From NCBI GenBank assembly GCA_932294295.1, contig OW028573.1, positions 72,207,829-72,271,828 on the forward strand: 64,000 nt of DNA, in the 5' to 3' direction. Under the pieces are notes generated by a model. The model had not been told where the DNA came from. It was given only the letters and a program-made list of their open reading frames with translations, and ran no database searches. The position numbers and the translations under genes were made by a program. Of this stretch, positions 61,001 through 64,000 are shown in pieces (the stretch's first letter is position 1; the number at the start of each line of letters is the position of its first letter). Source of the stretch: Alitta virens. Its lineage: Eukaryota; Annelida; Polychaeta; Phyllodocida; Nereididae.

Positions 61001-63867
61001 CTGGCCTTCTGGTATGGCACTGACCTTGTCTCTAAGGGCCAGATTTCTGGAGGAGCCGTGTTGCAGGTAGGGACCGTACAGTAGCTCCCAGATTGCCTTA
61101 TTCAAGTAAAATATTAATAAACTACGAGAATATTAATTTATATTGCTTCCTTTTAGGTTTTCTTTGGTGTCCTCATGGGCACAATGTCCTTAGGAAACTT
61201 AGCTCCAAATTTGGAGTTCATAGCCAACGGCAGAGGAGCTGCAGCTGCTGTTTTTGAACTCATTGAAATGGTGAGTTGTGAAGACCATCAATCTGACTTG
61301 TCTTACTGATTTGTCACCTACACCTGTTATACTGCTCAATTACGACAGGGCTCTATGCTTATAGAGTAATCTCATGTACGATTATTATTATTAACTTGCA
61401 GGAATCAGAAATAGATAGCAGATCAGAGGAAGGCACAAAACCAGAGATCACAGGAAATGTGGAGTTCAAAGATGTTGAGTTCATCTACCCAGCGCGTCCA
61501 GAGCTCACTGTGAGTTGATATATATATATACATATATATATATTGAGCATAGTAAATCTGATCTATCAGCTGCAATGATGAATGCAATTATATGATATGA
61601 CTGGTGTGCTGCTATTCTTTGCAGATATTGAAAGGTTTTAACTTGAAGGTCAACGTGGGATCCACAGTGGCTCTTGTGGGTCCCAGCGGATGCGGAAAGA
61701 GCACCACTGTCCAGTTGCTGCAGCGATTTTATGACCCCATCAAGGGCACGGTAAGTCATGACCTTTAACCCCTTTACGTGACCTTTACATGACCTTTACC
61801 CTCAAGGGAAATGATCTTTGCCCCGAAGACCTGACCCAAAGCGTCCTATTCATTATTATAAGCAATTCCCCATCCATACACAGCCAAAACAATTATTTCT
61901 GGGAATGGGATACTGGAAAGTATTTTCTTGCGTTGCAGGTTTCCATAGACGGCCATGAAGTCCGAGACATGAACGTCAAGTGGTTACGTAATCACGTAGG
62001 GGTGGTCAGCCAGGAGCCTGTGCTCTTTGCAGCATCAATTGCTGAAAATATCCGCTATGGCAAAGAAGGGGTGACAGAGGCCGATATAGAACAGGCGGCC
62101 AAGGATGCAAATGCCTATGACTTCATTATGAAACTGCCTGAGGTATGTTCAGCAGCAGACCACTCTTTCCCAGCTGCCTATAAACTCAAGCATGCAGTCT
62201 CTTCTTCACAAATAAGATTGCAACCTCCTTGATTGAGCCATTAGTTTGCAACAAAAATTCATACAATGTATTTTATGAATATATCTTCTTATGTTTATGT
62301 TTAAATAACAAGTTATTATATATGTTTTTTTTAGCTTTACCAAATAACCTTAAATAATTCCAAAAGCTTTGAAACTTGCGATGTCTCACATGTGTATAGG
62401 TCAAACATGATTTTTGTTTTTCCATTTTTAACAGAAATTCGAGACTTTAGTTGGAGAAAGAGGCAGCCAATTGAGTGGAGGACAAAAGCAGAGAGTCGCC
62501 ATCGCCAGAGCCCTGGTCAGGAACCCCAAGATCTTGTTACTGGACGAGGCGACCTCTGCACTGGACACTGAGTCCGAGTCCATTGTCCAGGCAGCCCTTG
62601 ACCAAGCTAGCAGAGGACGAACCACCATTGTCATTGCCCACCGATTGTCCACTATAAGGAATGCTGACGTCATAGTGGGGATCCAAGATGGCTGTGCCGT
62701 AGAGAAGGGAAGTCATGGTGAACTCATGAAACTGCAAGGGCTCTATTACGGCCTGGTCATGAGCCAAGTGAGTGCCATAACACACAAGATAAGAAGATAA
62801 GATAAATGTTATGGATTAAACCAAAGATTACACAAGCTAAGACATGGCTTGTACGGATAATGTCGATAAAAATAATTCAAGCTAAGCAAGATATATTTTC
62901 TGTCAATTATCTCAAGCTTAGCTTTTCAATATTAGCTAAAATATGTGTTAAAGTGCATGACTTCAATATATGACACGGAAAAGTCTAAAAAATGTTTTAA
63001 AGAAAATATATCTGTAAATTGCATGACTTAAGTACTGGCAGGGCACTGAACGCGCGAGGGATAGTTACTCCATGAAGCCAAATATATCATATAATGACTA
63101 AGTCAGCATTTGAAGTAAACATGCAAGGAACATACAAACTTATCAATCGGATTATATAATAATTTTTTCATCAATAATGGTATCATCAGTGACTTTTTAT
63201 TCGTTCAAGTCAAATATCTAGAACTACTGTAAAAGATTAAAAAAAAAAGAGCATTGCATCATACAAAGAAACTTGTTCGACATATACGCACAAAATGTGC
63301 AGTTCACCTTGTTCTCAGATATAGGACATGTGACCTCGTGCTATACTATTCACCTTCTAGGACATGCGACCTACTCGGCTTTCAGTACTTCATGCTTGTC
63401 GTAAACATGTGAGTTGGCAAGCATGTCCCAGAAAAGAACCTCCTCGTATGTTTTTTTATTTACAGTCAAATCTACTGACTGCAAAAAGTTGGTTAAGAAC
63501 TAGTTAATGATAAAACTTCCTCGACTTTTTTCATTAAAATTCCATTGATTGGACCTTTGTTTTTATTTTAACACTATAAAAGACTCTTGTATTGTATTTA
63601 TTTATTTATTAAAATATATTTAAACTAGGTAGCACCATCAGCATAAACTGTTTTTCATGTGGCCCATTAATACAATAAAACAAAAATGTATATAGTATAT
63701 ACAGATTAAATATTCAGTATAATTACATAAATTAACTAAAATAAGAAAGAAAAATCCAAACATTGTATTGTATTTCTTTTTTAGTTGATTAGAAATGAGT
63801 TGAATGAAAATAATAAAATTGTTTCCTTGTTTCTTCCAGAGCGCAGCCGCAAAGGAGGATGTTCTAG
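57868..63867 (+). CDS. ABCB1: ABCB1-type multidrug transporter (P-glycoprotein), N-terminal half, 13 exons
   Basis: Start codon at 57908; thirteen exons join without a frame break to give 657 codons before the gene leaves the window. The product is a full-transporter-type ABCB protein of the plasma membrane that exports hydrophobic compounds using ATP. Seen: a charged N-terminal segment (1-66), six membrane helices of TMD1 with an NSS glycosylation site in the first outer loop, then NBD1 with A-loop tyrosine (FIYPARP), Walker [10 protein letters not shown] (446-454), Q-loop Q494, signature LSGGQ (550-554), Walker B ILLLDE (570-575), D-loop SALD and H-loop H606. All catalytic residues of NBD1 are intact. 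The last exon starts the linker, implying that TMD2-NBD2 follow; a paralogue such as ABCB4 or ABCB11 cannot be separated in invertebrates, where these share one lineage. Confidence 0.96.
58265..58322 (+). CDS. ABCB1: ABCB1 exon 2: charged segment leading to TM1
   Basis: A 58-base exon between TTGTAG and GTAAGT, completing an aspartate codon with exon 1. It encodes [19 protein letters not shown]; the VGFFGLFRYA motif across the exon 2-3 join is typical of the elbow helix before TM1 in ABCB1 proteins. Confidence 0.88.
58394..58446. repeat. Imperfect intronic hairpin with CCAAT/ATTGG arms
   Basis: GAATCTAGGAC...CATTGGCTGAGG folds onto CCTTAGCCAATGTCCTGGATTC with a 5-base loop, one mismatch in the inner 12-base arm and a three-base bulge further out. 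It lies in the intron after exon 2. Confidence 0.6.
58607..58636. repeat. Perfect 14-bp hairpin with 2-base loop
   Basis: TATTACTGTCCAAA is followed after CT by its exact reverse complement, in the same ABCB1 intron. Confidence 0.7.
58755..58888 (+). CDS. ABCB1: ABCB1 exon 3: TM1
   Basis: Between TTGCAG and GTGAGT. It encodes [19 protein letters not shown] and on through the TM1 helix to [13 protein letters not shown], close to the consensus in ABCB1 proteins (F-Y-D-L-M-GT-AAI-G...P...FG). Confidence 0.95.
59159..59416 (+). CDS. ABCB1: ABCB1 exon 4: first outer loop, TM2, first coupling helix
   Basis: Begins in the outer loop, short here, with NSS (N-glycosylation sequon, the loop glycosylated in vertebrate P-glycoprotein). 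TM2 follows ([19 protein letters not shown]), then [14 protein letters not shown] and [18 protein letters not shown], the intracellular loop motif that contacts the opposite NBD. Confidence 0.96.
59570..59765 (+). repeat. Intronic tRNA-like SINE cluster
   Basis: In ABCB1 intron 4, 59692-59765 shows an A box TGGTACAATGG (59700-59710) and B box TGTTCAATTCC (59744-59754) at tRNA spacing. Just upstream two partial copies of a GTAGTGTA.TGGTCCTG.TGTGAG segment (59570 and 59642 onwards) look like fused SINE heads. Not a functional tRNA by its arms. Confidence 0.5.
59868..59892. repeat. GACA microsatellite
   Basis: About five AGACAGACAGAC units in ABCB1 intron 4. Confidence 0.8.
59989..60160 (+). 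CDS. ABCB1: ABCB1 exon 5: end of coupling helix, TM3, TM4
   Basis: Between TTTGACAG and GTAAGT; completes the [15 protein letters not shown] motif that is near-invariant in ABCB1 proteins, then encodes TM3 and TM4 ([20 protein letters not shown]). Confidence 0.96.
60548..60672 (+). CDS. ABCB1: ABCB1 exon 6: second intracellular loop
   Basis: Between AAACAG and GTGGGA. It encodes [20 protein letters not shown] and AFGGEQKE, the strongly conserved second coupling-helix region. Continuation past 60672 in the same frame hits stops, and the frame closes properly only with the splice to 60895. Confidence 0.95.
60895..61066 (+). CDS. ABCB1: ABCB1 exon 7: TM5
   Basis: Between TTTCAG and GTAGGG, giving RYEKNL at the join, then a K-rich loop and TM5 with [11 protein letters not shown], matching the family's ALAFWYGT motif. 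Confidence 0.95.
61157..61270 (+). CDS. ABCB1: ABCB1 exon 8: TM6
   Basis: Between TTTTAG and GTGAGT. It encodes [20 protein letters not shown] and [16 protein letters not shown], the TM6 region lining the drug pocket in vertebrate P-glycoprotein and the start of the NBD1 connection. Confidence 0.95.
61402..61509 (+). CDS. ABCB1: ABCB1 exon 9: NBD1 A-loop
   Basis: Between TTGCAG and [23 protein letters not shown] holds the A-loop tyrosine that stacks on the ATP adenine. Confidence 0.95.
61513..61543. repeat. TA microsatellite
   Basis: TATATATATA tracts interrupted by one C, directly after the exon 9 donor. Confidence 0.8.
61625..61750 (+). CDS. ABCB1: ABCB1 exon 10: NBD1 Walker A
   Basis: Between TTTGCAG and [26 protein letters not shown] contains an intact Walker A (P-loop lysine 452). 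Confidence 0.97.
61939..62142 (+). CDS. ABCB1: ABCB1 exon 11: NBD1 Q-loop
   Basis: Between GTTGCAG and [22 protein letters not shown] holds the Q-loop glutamine; IAENIRYG follows. The open frame running into the intron after 62142 is not part of the protein. Confidence 0.96.
62435..62767 (+). CDS. ABCB1: ABCB1 exon 12: NBD1 signature, Walker B, H-loop
   Basis: Between TTTTTAACAG and GTGAGT. It contains [32 protein letters not shown] and [10 protein letters not shown], all with intact catalytic glutamate and histidine, and ends [10 protein letters not shown] as in other ABCB1 half-domains. Confidence 0.97.
62768..63839 (+). other. ABCB1 intron 12
   Basis: AT-rich, 1.07 kb. Contains AAGATAAGAAGATAAGATAA just after the donor and a copy of a dispersed repeat at 63594-63650. 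No exon seen. Confidence 0.85.
63594..63650. repeat. Dispersed AT-rich repeat, copy 2
   Basis: Matches copy 1 at 55541-55612: a (TATT)n tract, ATATATTTAAA, then GGTAGCACCATCAGCA versus GGTGGCTCAATCAGCA. Confidence 0.55.
63840..63867 (+). CDS. ABCB1: ABCB1 exon 13: start of the NBD1-TMD2 linker
   Basis: A 28-base exon (SAAAKEDVL plus one base) between TTTCTTCCAG and GTAAAT. The frame and the small, charged composition fit the flexible linker that joins the two halves. Short, so supported mainly by splice sites and phase. Confidence 0.75.
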
Positions 63868-64000
63868 GTAAATGTCAAACATTCGCAAACGACCATTCAT
63901 ACAATATAAACTTCACAACTCTAATCTGACTTAAAACCCACACGATGTAGTTCTGTTTCATTTCAATGGGGTTTAACTGGTTGACTCAGCCTAATTGTGA

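Noticed and set aside
62143..62232. Read-through of ABCB1 exon 11
   Set aside because: Similarity stops exactly at the GTATGT donor and resumes at 62435.

Overview
This is a window of animal (bilaterian) nuclear DNA. Genes are broken into short exons with GT-AG introns, most DNA is non-coding, there are tRNA-derived SINEs and a decayed non-LTR retrotransposon, and both recognisable genes are metazoan families. An invertebrate is likely: introns are modest, simple-sequence DNA and long poly-G/poly-C runs are abundant, and one SINE has a centre resembling the conserved eumetazoan 'Nin' type. A lophotrochozoan or another marine invertebrate is my guess; the species cannot be fixed from sequence alone.

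Layout. (1) 1-36221: about 36 kb with no recognisable coding exon, moderate GC, many scattered microsatellites, and some CpG-rich spots with promoter-type motifs. It is best read as regulatory DNA and/or a large 5' intron of the gene that follows. (2) 36222-45773 (+): six phase-matched exons of a single-pass membrane protein, with an SUEL-type galactose-binding lectin domain, a CUB domain, a sushi/CCP module, a short stalk, a transmembrane helix and a cytoplasmic tail of about 170 residues. The exon carrying the start and signal peptide is not identified with confidence. (3) 45774-57867: about 12 kb of AT-rich intergenic DNA. It holds the 3' UTR with two poly(A) signals, a perfect 71-bp inverted repeat, a 606-bp element with diverged terminal inverted repeats, a decayed LINE 3' end, tandem repeats containing RFX-type X-box palindromes, and SINEs. 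(4) 57868-63867 (+): thirteen exons giving the first 657 codons of an ABCB1/P-glycoprotein (MDR) transporter: the whole first transmembrane domain, the whole first nucleotide-binding domain and the start of the linker. The second half lies beyond the window.

The two genes share a strand but nothing suggests they work together. Base composition changes markedly, from GC-moderate on the left to AT-rich on the right, around the last exons of the lectin gene. The palindrome TGACGTCA occurs 12 times, against about one expected by chance in a window this size.

No complete new multi-gene system was found. The items most worth a second look are the lectin-CUB-CCP membrane protein, the perfect hairpin at 47177-47358, the X-box-bearing tandem repeat, the ATGGCGG cluster in the lectin gene's first visible intron, and the SINE set.
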